From Sporobacter sp963677825 (GTDB lineage: Bacteria; Bacillota; Clostridia; Oscillospirales; Oscillospiraceae), in the NCBI GenBank assembly GCA_963677825.2, contig CAXXEF010000001.1:558001-622000 (forward strand): 64,000 nucleotides of DNA, given 5' to 3'. The notes beneath the pieces are model-generated. The model was not told where the DNA came from. It made no database searches and worked only from the letters and a program-made list of their open reading frames with translations. The position numbers and the translations under genes were made by a program. Below are positions 26,504 to 34,022 of the stretch, piece after piece. Each line of letters opens with the position of its first letter. Within the stretch, counting starts at the first letter, position 1.

Positions 26504-27097
26504 ATGAAAGCGAAATTTCTGTTCCTTTGCATCGCGATGGTGCTGATCACTTCGCTCCTGTGCGGCTGCGCGAACACCGGCACCGTTTCGCCGAGCCCTT
26601 CGCCGTCGCCGTCGATGTCACCCAGCGCGTCTGGTGACACGTCGCCCGGCGCATCCCAGACAACGGCCGACTCGGTTTCGTCGGCATCGCTTGTGAACAC
26701 ACCCGACGCGTTTGAACTGGCCATTGGCCCCAACGGCGTGTGGATCGTCTGCCTGCTCGAGGACATTACAGTCGACAAGGATCTTGTCGTGGACGGCGAC
26801 TTCATGAATACGAAGGATCCGCCGGCCTCTCAGCGTAAGCTTGCCTTCTATGCGCAGGACGAAAACCGCACCATTACCGACCGCTACACCCTAACGGCAC
26901 CAACCTTGACGATCAAAAGCCCCGATTGCGCCATCTGGAATGGTACGTTCCGCGGTGACCTGTACGTCGACGCCGAAAACTTCCAACTGGTCGGCGCGAC
27001 CGTCGACGGTGATGTCTATTTCACCTCTGACGCGGTCAAAGCGTCGTTTACCATGGACGAAAACAGCGCCATCACCGGCGTGCAGACCATAATGTAA
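26504..27097 (+). CDS. Secreted lipoprotein of unknown function with Ser/Pro linker
   Basis: 197 residues. Lipobox LLCGC gives lipidated Cys at about residue 21; a Ser/Pro/Ala-rich linker covers about 24-60. The remainder is predicted beta-rich and repetitive in type (DLVVDGDF, TLTIKSPDCAIWNGTFRGDLYVDAENFQLVGATVDGDVYF), resembling a short right-handed beta-helix or polymer-forming-cytoskeletal-like repeat. SD AGGAGG. No family assigned. The gene is followed at once by the small Cys-rich peptide gene. Confidence 0.8.
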   Translation: MKAKFLFLCIAMVLITSLLCGCANTGTVSPSPSPSPSMSPSASGDTSPGASQTTADSVSSASLVNTPDAFELAIGPNGVWIVCLLEDITVDKDLVVDGDFMNTKDPPASQRKLAFYAQDENRTITDRYTLTAPTLTIKSPDCAIWNGTFRGDLYVDAENFQLVGATVDGDVYFTSDAVKASFTMDENSAITGVQTIM

Positions 27098-27107
27098 CAG
27101 ACAAGGC

Positions 27108-27137
27108 TGGACAATAGACGTCGGCGGCGCATAGTAT
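27108..27137 (+). promoter_or_regulatory. Possible promoter for the Cys/Pro-rich peptide gene
   Basis: TGGACA (27108-27113), 18-nt spacer, TAGTAT (27132-27137), starting 10 nt after the lipoprotein stop. Confidence 0.4.
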
Positions 27138-27157
27138 GGGACGAAGGAGATGAGATT

Positions 27158-27304
27158 ATGTTTCATCATACGCCCTGGTGGCTATTACTTCTGGCTGTAC
27201 CGTTTTGCTGCGCGAGACCGGCCTGTCCCCCGCCGCCGCCGCGCTGCCCAATCTGCCCGCCGCCGATATGCGGCAGACGCTGTCCGCCCCGGTGCGGTTG
27301 GTGA
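27158..27304 (+). CDS. 48-residue Cys/Pro-rich peptide with hydrophobic N-terminus
   Basis: ATG 27158 has AAGGAG 8 nt upstream and the frame closes at TGA 27302-27304, followed 27 nt later by a strong terminator. The product begins MFHHTPWWLLLLAVPFCC (a short membrane-like helix) and continues with five prolines, then Cys-Pro motifs: CPPPPPRCPICPPPI and CGRRCPPRCGW. It holds eight cysteines and about twelve prolines in 48 residues, no acidic residue. It could be a tiny membrane-tethered metal-binding or disulfide-rich peptide. The longer overlapping frame from 27150 lacks a fitting SD and ends inside the terminator region's far side. No known family recognised. Confidence 0.6.
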   Translation: MFHHTPWWLLLLAVPFCCARPACPPPPPRCPICPPPICGRRCPPRCGW

Positions 27305-27330
27305 CTTCTGTCCGTTTTTGTTTCATAAAT

Positions 27331-27362
27331 GCAAACGCCCCAAAAAGGGGCGTTTGTCTTTA
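27331..27362 (+). terminator. Terminator after the Cys/Pro-rich peptide gene
   Basis: 10-bp stem CAAACGCCCC/GGGGCGTTTG, A-rich loop, TCTTT tail. Confidence 0.85.
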
Positions 27363-27380
27363 ATATTTGCCCATTTCACC

Positions 27381-27409
27381 TTGACAAATCGTGCTGATGA
27401 CACTAGTAT
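27381..27409 (+). promoter_or_regulatory. Promoter for cysK
   Basis: TTGACA (27381-27386), 17-nt spacer, TAGTAT (27404-27409); about 45 nt of leader to the ATG. Confidence 0.8.
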
Positions 27410-27460
27410 TTACATAATACATATCTGAATTAAGGAATTAAAGGCTGGAGGCATCGAGCA

Positions 27461-28393
27461 ATGAGAATATATGATAATCTGGGCGAACTGATTGGGCGTA
27501 CACCACTTGTACGTTTGAGCCGATACGCTGAAACGCAGCGGCTTAGTGCGACGGTTCTAGCAAAGCTTGAATATTTCAATCCGGCCGGCAGCGTCAAGGA
27601 CCGCATCGCGCTGGCCATGCTGGACGACGCCGAGCGGCGCGGTGTTTTAGCGCCCGGCGCGACAATCGTCGAGCCGACGAGCGGCAACACGGGCATCGGG
27701 CTTGCCGCCGTGGCGGCTTCGCGCGGCTACAAGGTCGTGCTGACGATGCCGGAGACCATGAGCATAGAGCGGCGCAATCTGCTTAAAGCGTACGGCGCCG
27801 AGCTTGTGCTGACGGAGGGCGCCAAGGGTATGAACGGCGCCATCGCCAAAGCGCGGGAGCTGACGGAATCGATCGACGGCGCGTTTTCACCGGGACAGTT
27901 TACCAATCCCGCCAATCCCGGCGCGCACCGGGCGACGACAGGCCCGGAAATTTGGGATGATACGGATGGCACTGTCGATATATTTGTCGCCGGTGTCGGA
28001 ACCGGCGGCACGATCACCGGCGTCGGCGGTTTTCTGAAATCGAAAAAGTCTGCCGTACAGATCGTCGCTGTCGAGCCGGACGGCTCCCCTGTCTTGTCCG
28101 GCGGCAGCCCCGGCGGACATAAAATCCAGGGCATCGGCGCGGGATTCGTCCCGGACGTGCTGGATACAGGCGTTTACGATGAAGTCATGCGCGTCACGGA
28201 CGAGCAGTCGTACGCGGCGGCGCGTGTACTTTCTCAAACGCAGTGTCTGCTTGTCGGTATTTCATCGGGGGCCGCCCTGCACGCCGCGACGCAGCTTGCT
28301 GCCCGCGCGGAAAACGCCGGTAAAACAATCGTTGTACTGCTGCCGGATACCGGCGAGCGGTATTTGTCCACACCGCTGTTTCAAGACGCGTAA
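27461..28393 (+). CDS. cysK: Cysteine synthase (O-acetylserine sulfhydrylase)
   Basis: 310 residues, PLP-dependent beta-replacement of O-acetylserine with sulfide. PLP lysine in NPAGSVKDRIA (K about 43), substrate loop TSGNTGIG (about 68), phosphate-binding GTGGTITGVG (about 176) and C-terminal GISSGAA. Length and motifs are canonical. SD GGAGG. Followed by an Rrf2 regulator and a tRNA thiolase, so it belongs to a sulfur-metabolism neighbourhood. Confidence 0.95.
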   Translation: MRIYDNLGELIGRTPLVRLSRYAETQRLSATVLAKLEYFNPAGSVKDRIALAMLDDAERRGVLAPGATIVEPTSGNTGIGLAAVAASRGYKVVLTMPETMSIERRNLLKAYGAELVLTEGAKGMNGAIAKARELTESIDGAFSPGQFTNPANPGAHRATTGPEIWDDTDGTVDIFVAGVGTGGTITGVGGFLKSKKSAVQIVAVEPDGSPVLSGGSPGGHKIQGIGAGFVPDVLDTGVYDEVMRVTDEQSYAAARVLSQTQCLLVGISSGAALHAATQLAARAENAGKTIVVLLPDTGERYLSTPLFQDA

Positions 28394-28417
28394 CAGCTTT
28401 TTGCAGACGCATAATTC

Positions 28418-28446
28418 TTGAACAGCGCGCAGGAATGCGATACAAT
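28418..28446 (+). promoter_or_regulatory. Promoter for the Rrf2 regulator gene
   Basis: TTGAAC (28418-28423), 17-nt spacer, TACAAT (28441-28446). Confidence 0.75.
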
Positions 28447-28448
28447 AA

Positions 28449-28461
28449 GTTCACTGTGAAC
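28449..28461. promoter_or_regulatory. Candidate Rrf2 autoregulatory operator
   Basis: Perfect palindrome GTTCACTGTGAAC placed at the predicted transcription start, between the -10 box and the start codon; well suited to repressor binding. Confidence 0.5.
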
Positions 28462-28472
28462 GGAGAATTCAT

Positions 28473-28922
28473 TTGAAGATTTCAACACGCGGCCGATACG
28501 CCGTAAGACTGATGATGGAGCTTGCGCTCAGCGATACAAACGAGCCAATTACTGTGAAAACGATCGCCAAACGGCAGAGCATTTCCGGAAAATATCTTGA
28601 GCAAATCGTCTCCGTTCTCAACCGCGCCGGCTTCGTTAAAAGTGAGCGCGGCGCACAGGGCGGCTATCGTCTAGCCCGCCCTGCCGATACGTATACAGTC
28701 GGCGATATTCTCAGCCTCATAGAGGGCAGTCTAAAGCCTGTGGCCTGTCTCGACGAGAATCCGAACACGTGTCCGCGCGCAGACGCCTGCGCGCCGCTCG
28801 AGCTTTGGGAGCAGGTCGACGCAGCCGTGTCCGGCGTCGTCAATGCCGTGACGCTTGCCGAACTTGCCGAACGACAGCGTGCGCTGGACGAAAACGGCGC
28901 CAATCCTGCGTCTGCTGTATGA
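28473..28922 (+). CDS. Rrf2-family transcriptional regulator (IscR/CymR-like)
   Basis: 149 residues with a TTG start (CGGAG 8 nt upstream). N-terminal winged helix begins MKISTRGRYAVRLMMELAL; recognition segment ISGKYLEQIVSVLNRAGFVKSERGAQGGYRLAR is typical. Three cysteines in CLDENPNTCPRADAC (C-x7-C-x5-C, about residues 91-105) match the position of the [2Fe-2S] ligands of IscR/NsrR-type members, so an Fe-S or redox-sensing form is likely rather than cluster-free CymR. Its stop overlaps the mnmA start (ATGA). Probably controls cysteine/Fe-S or thiolation genes nearby. Confidence 0.88.
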   Translation: MKISTRGRYAVRLMMELALSDTNEPITVKTIAKRQSISGKYLEQIVSVLNRAGFVKSERGAQGGYRLARPADTYTVGDILSLIEGSLKPVACLDENPNTCPRADACAPLELWEQVDAAVSGVVNAVTLAELAERQRALDENGANPASAV

Positions 28923-29977
28923 CGGAGCACGTTTTAACCGCAATGAGCGGCGGCGTCGACAGCACCGTTGCGGCGGCGCTGCTCGTGCGCGAGGGGTACC
29001 GCGTCACCGGCGCGACGCTTGATTTATTTGATAAAAACGCGCCGCACGGTCAGACAGATGCGGCGCTGGCGGCGCGTGCTGCGCAATCGCTCGGTCTCCC
29101 CCACCTGCTCATCGACGCGCGCGCCCCGTTTCGGCAGTTTGTTATGGACGCATTTGCGCGCGCGTACCTCGCCGGTGACACCCCAAACCCCTGCGTCGTG
29201 TGCAATGCGACCGTTAAATTCGGCTTTTTACTCGACGAAGCGCTGCGGCTCGGCATGGACAAGCTGGCCACCGGCCACTATGCGCAGATCGAGTATGACG
29301 AGATGTCCGGCCGGTATTTACTCAAAAAAGCGGCCGACGACGCCAAGGACCAGTCGTACATGCTCTGGTCTCTTTCACAGCAGCAGCTCTCGCACACGCT
29401 TTTCCCACTCGGCACACTGACAAAGAACGACGTCCGGGCGCTTGCCGAATCCTTCGGCTTGGAAAACGCGCAAAAAAAAGACAGCCAGGACATCTGCTTC
29501 GTGCCCGACGGCGATTACGCCGCGTTCATCGAGACGCTGACTGGTAAGGTTTCTCAGCCCGGCGACTTCGTCGCTGCCGACGGGACCGTGCTTGGTCGGC
29601 ATAAGGGGCTTATCCGATACACGCTTGGACAGCGTCGCGGCCTCGGCATCAGCGCCGACCGGCCGCTGTACGTCACCGGTAAGAATCCGTCGGACAACAC
29701 CGTACGCGTCGGCGACGAGCAGGAACTTTATGCGACGCAGATGACCGTCCGCGACGTGAACCTCATCGCTGTGGAAACGCTGGAGCAGCCAGTCCGTGCC
29801 GATGTTAAAACGCGCTACAGCCACACGGCGTCACCGGCGACCGTGACCGTATCGGGCGATATCGCGCATGTCGAATTCGACACACCGCAGCGCGCCGTCA
29901 CGTCGGGGCAATCGGCCGTATTTTATCAGGCAGACACAGTGCTCGGCGGTGGTTTTATTGCCGACACTCAACAATAA
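28919..29977 (+). CDS. mnmA: tRNA-specific 2-thiouridylase
   Basis: 352 residues from the ATG at 28919, coupled to the Rrf2 stop by a 4-nt overlap; a longer frame starting inside the regulator gene is spurious. PP-loop AMSGGVDST (residues 8-16), catalytic Cys pair region NPCVVCN (C95) and DSQDICFVPDG about 100 residues later. Installs 2-thiouridine at tRNA wobble position 34 using persulfide sulfur from a cysteine desulfurase, which is not encoded here. Confidence 0.93.
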   Translation: MTEHVLTAMSGGVDSTVAAALLVREGYRVTGATLDLFDKNAPHGQTDAALAARAAQSLGLPHLLIDARAPFRQFVMDAFARAYLAGDTPNPCVVCNATVKFGFLLDEALRLGMDKLATGHYAQIEYDEMSGRYLLKKAADDAKDQSYMLWSLSQQQLSHTLFPLGTLTKNDVRALAESFGLENAQKKDSQDICFVPDGDYAAFIETLTGKVSQPGDFVAADGTVLGRHKGLIRYTLGQRRGLGISADRPLYVTGKNPSDNTVRVGDEQELYATQMTVRDVNLIAVETLEQPVRADVKTRYSHTASPATVTVSGDIAHVEFDTPQRAVTSGQSAVFYQADTVLGGGFIADTQQ

Positions 29978-30028
29978 CCGTCAGTCAGTTCAATGCGCCA
30001 CGAGGCGCACCGGGAAAGGACAATATTT

Positions 30029-31237
30029 ATGGGAGTTATTAAGCTTAAAGACAATGTTTATTCCGTCGGCGTGCTCAATCCGTGCCTTCGGATTTTTGAC
30101 GTCATTATGGAAACGCAGTTTGGTACGTCGTATAATGCTTACCTGCTGACCGGCGACAAAAACGTGCTGATCGAAACAGTACACGCGACGTTTTTTGACG
30201 AATATATCGACAATGTCCGCAGCGTCATCGCGCTGGATAAAATCGATTACATTATCATGAACCACAACGAGCCGGACCACTCCGGATCGCTCAAGCGCCT
30301 GATGGCGCTATGCCCCAACGCAGAGATCTTAGCCTCGCAGGCCGGTAAAATCTATCTGCCGCAGATTACAAACGACCCGATGCCGTCGCTCCGCGCAGTG
30401 AAAGACGGCGAAACGCTCGACCTCGGTGGCGGCCGTGTGCTGACATTTTTCCACGCGCCGTTTCTGCACTGGCCGGATACGATGTTTACGTGGTCTGAGC
30501 AGGACAAAACGGCTTTCACCTGCGATTTCCTCGGCGCGCACTACTGCGAGCCGACAATGACGGACGCACGCATCCCCTATCAGCGCTGCTACGAGCGCGC
30601 GTTCCAGGAATACTATGACGCGATCATGAGCCCGTTTAAACCCTATGTACTCAAGGGCCTCGATAAGCTTGCCCGTATTGACCCGGATATCGTCTGCACG
30701 AGCCACGGCCCTGTTTTGCACAAAGGTGTATTTTACGAGAAAGCCAAAGAGCGCTACCTCAGTTGGAGTACGCCGGACGAGCGCACGGCGCTGTCAATCC
30801 CCCTCTTCTATGTCAGCGCTTACGGCAATACGGCACTGCTGGCGCATAAGATTGCCGACGGTATTTTAAGCGTTTTACCGGACGCCGATGTACCTGTCCA
30901 CAACCTCAACGGCGACGACGGCTGCTCGTTCGTCGACGAGATGAACAATGCCGATGCATTCCTGCTTGGCTCGCCGACCATCAACAAAGACGCACTGCTG
31001 CCGATCTGGGATCTTGTCAACAGCGTCGACGCCATCAACAGCAAAGGTCGTCCCGTCGCCGTTTTCGGCTCGTACGGCTGGAGCGGCGAAGCGCTCCCGT
31101 CTCTTTCCGCGCGGCTTGAAGCAATGAAGCTGTCCGTGTTCGAAGACGGCCTGCGCTGCCGCTTCGTCCCGTCGGACGACGATTTACAACAGGCGTTCGA
31201 GTTCGGCGCGCGATTTGCCGCCACGCTCAAACAATAG
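30029..31237 (+). CDS. Flavodiiron protein (A-type flavoprotein)
   Basis: 402 residues from ATG 30029 (AAAGGAC upstream). N-terminal metallo-beta-lactamase-like diiron domain with HNEPDHSG (about residue 80) and later ligands in the HWPDTMF, DFLGAHY and TSHGPV segments; C-terminal flavodoxin domain begins near 250 (YVSAYGNTALLAHKIADGI). Reduces O2 to water or NO to N2O in anaerobes; no rubredoxin domain is fused. Lies 51 nt after mnmA and 17 nt before the UroD-like gene, same strand. Confidence 0.92.
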   Translation: MGVIKLKDNVYSVGVLNPCLRIFDVIMETQFGTSYNAYLLTGDKNVLIETVHATFFDEYIDNVRSVIALDKIDYIIMNHNEPDHSGSLKRLMALCPNAEILASQAGKIYLPQITNDPMPSLRAVKDGETLDLGGGRVLTFFHAPFLHWPDTMFTWSEQDKTAFTCDFLGAHYCEPTMTDARIPYQRCYERAFQEYYDAIMSPFKPYVLKGLDKLARIDPDIVCTSHGPVLHKGVFYEKAKERYLSWSTPDERTALSIPLFYVSAYGNTALLAHKIADGILSVLPDADVPVHNLNGDDGCSFVDEMNNADAFLLGSPTINKDALLPIWDLVNSVDAINSKGRPVAVFGSYGWSGEALPSLSARLEAMKLSVFEDGLRCRFVPSDDDLQQAFEFGARFAATLKQ

Positions 31238-31254
31238 GTATTGGAGGGACATAC

Positions 31255-32274
31255 ATGCTGACATCAAAGCAAAACGTTCTGGAAACACTGAAACCTGACG
31301 GCAAACCGGATCGGCTGGCCAATCAGTTCACGCCGTTTGTACAGATCATGAACGATCCGCTTTACGTTTTCGTCCGCGGCAACCGCGTGCGCGGTAAAAC
31401 GACAAAGGATCGCTTCGGCACCGAAATCGCCTGGCCGGAAGATCAACATGCGGCGATGCCGCACGTCACGAACGAAAACAAGGTCGTCAAGGACGTTACA
31501 CAGTGGCGCGACAGCGTTGTTGTTCCCGATCTTGAAGCCGCCTCGTCCGCGCCCGGCGCGTGGGACAATGCCTTGAAAACCGTCGCCGAAACGAATCGCG
31601 ACGAAAAGCTCATCTGCGGCTTTATGGGTACCGGCGTGTTTGAGCAGCTGCATTTTCTGATGGGCTTTGAGGACACGCTCGCGAATATGCTCATGGAACC
31701 TGAGGCGATGGCGGAGCTCATCGACGTGGTCGGCAAATTCCGATTTACATATCTCAAGCTGCTGGTAGATAACCTTAAGCCGGACATCATCCTCTCGCAT
31801 GACGATTGGGGCAGCAAAACAAGTCTGTTCATGAACCCTGATACCTGGCGCGAGATGATTAAGCCGCAATACGTCGAGAAGTATAAATACGCCAAAGACC
31901 ACGGTGTAAAGATCATGCACCACGCCGACTCGTTCTGTGAGCCGATCGTCGAGGACATGATCGAACTAGGCATCGACATCTGGCAGGGCGTACTGCCGCA
32001 AAACGATATCGTCCGGCTGCAAAAAGAAGCCGCCGGCCGCATCACGTTCATGGGCGGCATCGACGCGGCCATCGTCGACTGGCCGAACACGCCGGAAGAC
32101 GTGATCCGCGGCGAGGTGCGGCGCGCCTGCCAGACATACGGGCCCGGCGGTCACTTCATGCCAAGCCTGACGTACGGCGGACCGGGCAGCATCTACCCGA
32201 CTGTTGACGAAATCATTTCCGATGAAATAGAGCGCTACAATAAAGAAGTCTATGGCATCAGCGAAAAATACTAA
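31255..32274 (+). CDS. Uroporphyrinogen decarboxylase (URO-D) superfamily protein, methyltransferase type
   Basis: 339 residues, TIM-barrel URO-D family. Contains SHDDWGSKTSLFMNPDTWREM, KIMHHADSFCEPIVEDMIELGIDIWQ and FMGGIDAA, the layout of MtaA/MtbA-like corrinoid methyltransferases and demethylases rather than true HemE; the H-x-D/C residues (HHADSFCEP) may bind Zn. Substrate unknown. Operon with the flavodiiron protein; closed by a terminator. SD TTGGAGGG. Confidence 0.85.
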   Translation: MLTSKQNVLETLKPDGKPDRLANQFTPFVQIMNDPLYVFVRGNRVRGKTTKDRFGTEIAWPEDQHAAMPHVTNENKVVKDVTQWRDSVVVPDLEAASSAPGAWDNALKTVAETNRDEKLICGFMGTGVFEQLHFLMGFEDTLANMLMEPEAMAELIDVVGKFRFTYLKLLVDNLKPDIILSHDDWGSKTSLFMNPDTWREMIKPQYVEKYKYAKDHGVKIMHHADSFCEPIVEDMIELGIDIWQGVLPQNDIVRLQKEAAGRITFMGGIDAAIVDWPNTPEDVIRGEVRRACQTYGPGGHFMPSLTYGGPGSIYPTVDEIISDEIERYNKEVYGISEKY

Positions 32275-32279
32275 AACAA

Positions 32280-32308
32280 AAAGCGCCCCGATAGGGGCGC
32301 TTTCATCT
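32280..32308 (+). terminator. Terminator of the URO-D family gene
   Basis: AAAGCGCCCC/GGGGCGCTTT stem with GATA loop and TTTCATCTT tail. Confidence 0.85.
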
Positions 32309-32490
32309 TATCAAAATAGTCTTTTGTCCGTCTTGTGTATATCCAATCGCCGGGCGATTTAATCTTCTGCGATGACGGCGAGTTGTCTGGTCTCATCGCC
32401 GAAAATTGTTTGATTTCAATGCTTTGAGGCATTCACTTCCGAAAAGCATTACTTTGCGAGCGCCTCAGCGGGAGGACCCTTTATTTGTCG
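32309..32490. other. 182-nt gap between two look-alike terminators, no gene recognised
   Basis: No good ORF with an SD. Contains short inverted repeats (for example GCCTCA/TGAGGC, GCGATG-rich patches) and could encode a small RNA, but nothing decisive is visible. Confidence 0.3.
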
Positions 32491-32518
32491 AAAAAGCGCC
32501 CCGACTGGGGCGCTTTTT
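32491..32518 (-). terminator. Terminator of the molybdopterin lipoprotein operon
   Basis: AAAAAGCGCCCC/GGGGCGCTTTTT, 12-bp stem with a four-base loop; nearly the same stem as the terminator at 32280. Confidence 0.88.
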
Positions 32519-32520
32519 GT

Positions 32521-32826
32521 TTATGCGAGATGGATTATAAAATAAAGCGTAAATAATCCGATGTTGATCAGCGCGTATAAACCAAGCAGGCTCTTGCCGA
32601 GCACGTTCCATATCTTCCAGCGCTTGAATGCCAGATGAATCGCATACGTCGTATGAACCACAAACGCCGTTTCCGCGACGATAAACAGCCATTTCAGATG
32701 CAGCAGCGTCGACAGCTGGAACGATAAAAAGCGCAGTTGTATGTCGAACCCGGAGATAATATAGATGATGAAGCAGGCTGCCAAAACCCACGCGGCAACC
32801 CGGTCAATTTTAGACATCCGCTTCAT
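32521..32826 (-). CDS. Small three-helix membrane protein, possible haem b partner of the molybdopterin lipoprotein
   Basis: 101 residues from ATG 32826 (GGATATAG upstream), overlapping the preceding gene by 17 nt; ATG 32817 is an alternative. Three membrane helices (about 11-29, 45-66, 78-98) with conserved-looking His residues at 43, 58, 64 and 99, which fits a small cytochrome b-type quinol-dehydrogenase subunit (MsrQ/cytochrome b561-like in role). Translational coupling to the molybdopterin lipoprotein supports a complex. The haem assignment is inference. Confidence 0.6.
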   Translation of the reverse strand: MKRMSKIDRVAAWVLAACFIIYIISGFDIQLRFLSFQLSTLLHLKWLFIVAETAFVVHTTYAIHLAFKRWKIWNVLGKSLLGLYALINIGLFTLYFIIHLA

Positions 32827-33514
32827 TGCTATATCCAAACGACTCCCAATAGCCCTCATAATCGGCATCGTCGGACAGCTCGATGCGCTCAATCCATTTG
32901 CCCCACTTGTATCCGAGCTTGTCCTCGGCTACGAGCTGGAACGGATAACCGCGTTCGGGCGGTAGAACGACGTCGTTCATTTTATAGGCGATCATGAGGT
33001 CTTTATCAAGAATGGTGTCCAGCGGCAGGCTCGTCGTGTAGCCGTCGACGGAGTGGAAAATAGCGATGACGGCTTCATCCTTGACGCCGGCGTCTTCAAA
33101 CAGATCCCTGAGCAGTACGCCTTCCCAGAGGATCTCCGCGGCCCAGCCCTCCACGCAAAACAGCGTGACGACCTTCGTGTAATTGTCGTGCGCGAGTACT
33201 TCATCATACGTGTACGACATCGGCGTGTTAACCAAGCCGTCGACGACGAGCCGATAGGCGTCAATGTCGACGAACTGCGGCCCCTTAATGGAGTTCTCGC
33301 GGAAGTCGAGGATTGACGAGAGGTTCTTCCCTTCGTAGTCCTTTACCTCGGTCTCGGCCAGCGCACGCAGGTCTGTGGCTGTCGCCGACGGTGATGCTGT
33401 GGCGGTTGCCGACGCCGAGGCCGAGTCGCTGGGCACCGGCTGCGTGGTGTTGCATCCGGCGAAAAACACGGCTGAAACAATTAATACCAGCAGCAACGCG
33501 ATTGGTTTTCGCAT
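32810..33514 (-). CDS. Molybdopterin-binding oxidoreductase lipoprotein (SUOX/MsrP fold)
   Basis: 234 residues from ATG 33514 (AAAGGATAATC upstream). Signal peptide with lipobox FFAGC (Cys21), Ser/Ala/Thr-rich linker (28-47), then an oxidoreductase molybdopterin domain: YRLVVDGLVNTPMSYTYDE and VTLFCVEGWAAEILWEGV with the predicted Mo-ligand Cys120, and RGYPFQLVAEDKLGYKW. It is about half the length of classical sulfite oxidases and lacks the Mo-dimer domain, as in MsrP/YedY-type enzymes. Extracytoplasmic, lipid-anchored; substrate unknown (methionine sulfoxide or another S/N-oxide are candidates). Confidence 0.85.
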   Translation of the reverse strand: MRKPIALLLVLIVSAVFFAGCNTTQPVPSDSASASATATASPSATATDLRALAETEVKDYEGKNLSSILDFRENSIKGPQFVDIDAYRLVVDGLVNTPMSYTYDEVLAHDNYTKVVTLFCVEGWAAEILWEGVLLRDLFEDAGVKDEAVIAIFHSVDGYTTSLPLDTILDKDLMIAYKMNDVVLPPERGYPFQLVAEDKLGYKWGKWIERIELSDDADYEGYWESFGYSNEADV

Positions 33515-33554
33515 CTTGATTATCCTTTCACATTTGTATGGGTACGGCCAGTCT

Positions 33555-33593
33555 TTAAAAAAAACAGCGAAGGGCTTTTTTGCGCCCTTCGCC
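33555..33593 (-). terminator. Terminator of the ferritin-like gene
   Basis: On the minus strand CGAAGGGC/GCCCTTCG with a loop of A residues, followed by CTGTTTTTTTT. Confidence 0.88.
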
Positions 33594-33614
33594 GTTTCAG
33601 CGATACTAAATTCC

Positions 33615-33920
33615 TTATTCACCGAGTTTTTCGATCATTTCCTCTACTTCTTCCGTACCTTCGTCGTAGAAGCCCTGCTCATCGGGCGCAAGCTCGTGCA
33701 GCAGTCTCAAAAACTCGCCGGCGTGGACGCGTTCCTCGTCAGCAATGTCTGTCAGTACGTCAATGGCCAGTTTGTTGTCCGTCGACTCAGCCAGTTGCAT
33801 GTACAGCTGGATGGCCTCGTACTCGGCCGATACCATGAAGCGGATCGCTCGCACAAGCTCGGCATGTGTCAGCTTTTTATCCTTTGCCAGTCCGGCAAAC
33901 GGTGAACCAAAGTCCGGCAT
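33615..33920 (-). CDS. Ferritin-like protein resembling encapsulin-associated ferritin (Flp/EncFtn type)
   Basis: 101 residues from ATG 33920 (GGAGGGTAAAG upstream). A two-helix rubrerythrin-like core carries Glu ligands in VSAEYEAIQLYMQLAE (about 34-49) and DIADEERVHAGEFLRLLHEL (about 62-81), i.e. E...ExxH diiron signature. Size, the spacing of E-x-x-H and the acidic tail with EEVEEMIEKLG strongly resemble the ferritin domain fused to archaeal/Thermotogal encapsulins and the short stand-alone forms. No encapsulin gene is adjacent. Own terminator; promoter not resolved in 33921-34022. Confidence 0.75.
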   Translation of the reverse strand: MPDFGSPFAGLAKDKKLTHAELVRAIRFMVSAEYEAIQLYMQLAESTDNKLAIDVLTDIADEERVHAGEFLRLLHELAPDEQGFYDEGTEEVEEMIEKLGE

Positions 33921-34022
33921 ATCTTTACCCTCCAATAAATCATTTTACATGCAGAATGTATTTTAACTGTATGTCATTATTATATCACAAAAGCCACTTT
34001 TTTCAAGCGCGGCACACCGAAC

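Noticed and set aside
27150..27428. 92-residue frame overlapping the Cys-rich peptide gene
   Set aside because: GTG/ATG start has no spaced SD, it runs through the terminator, and composition is unlike a protein.
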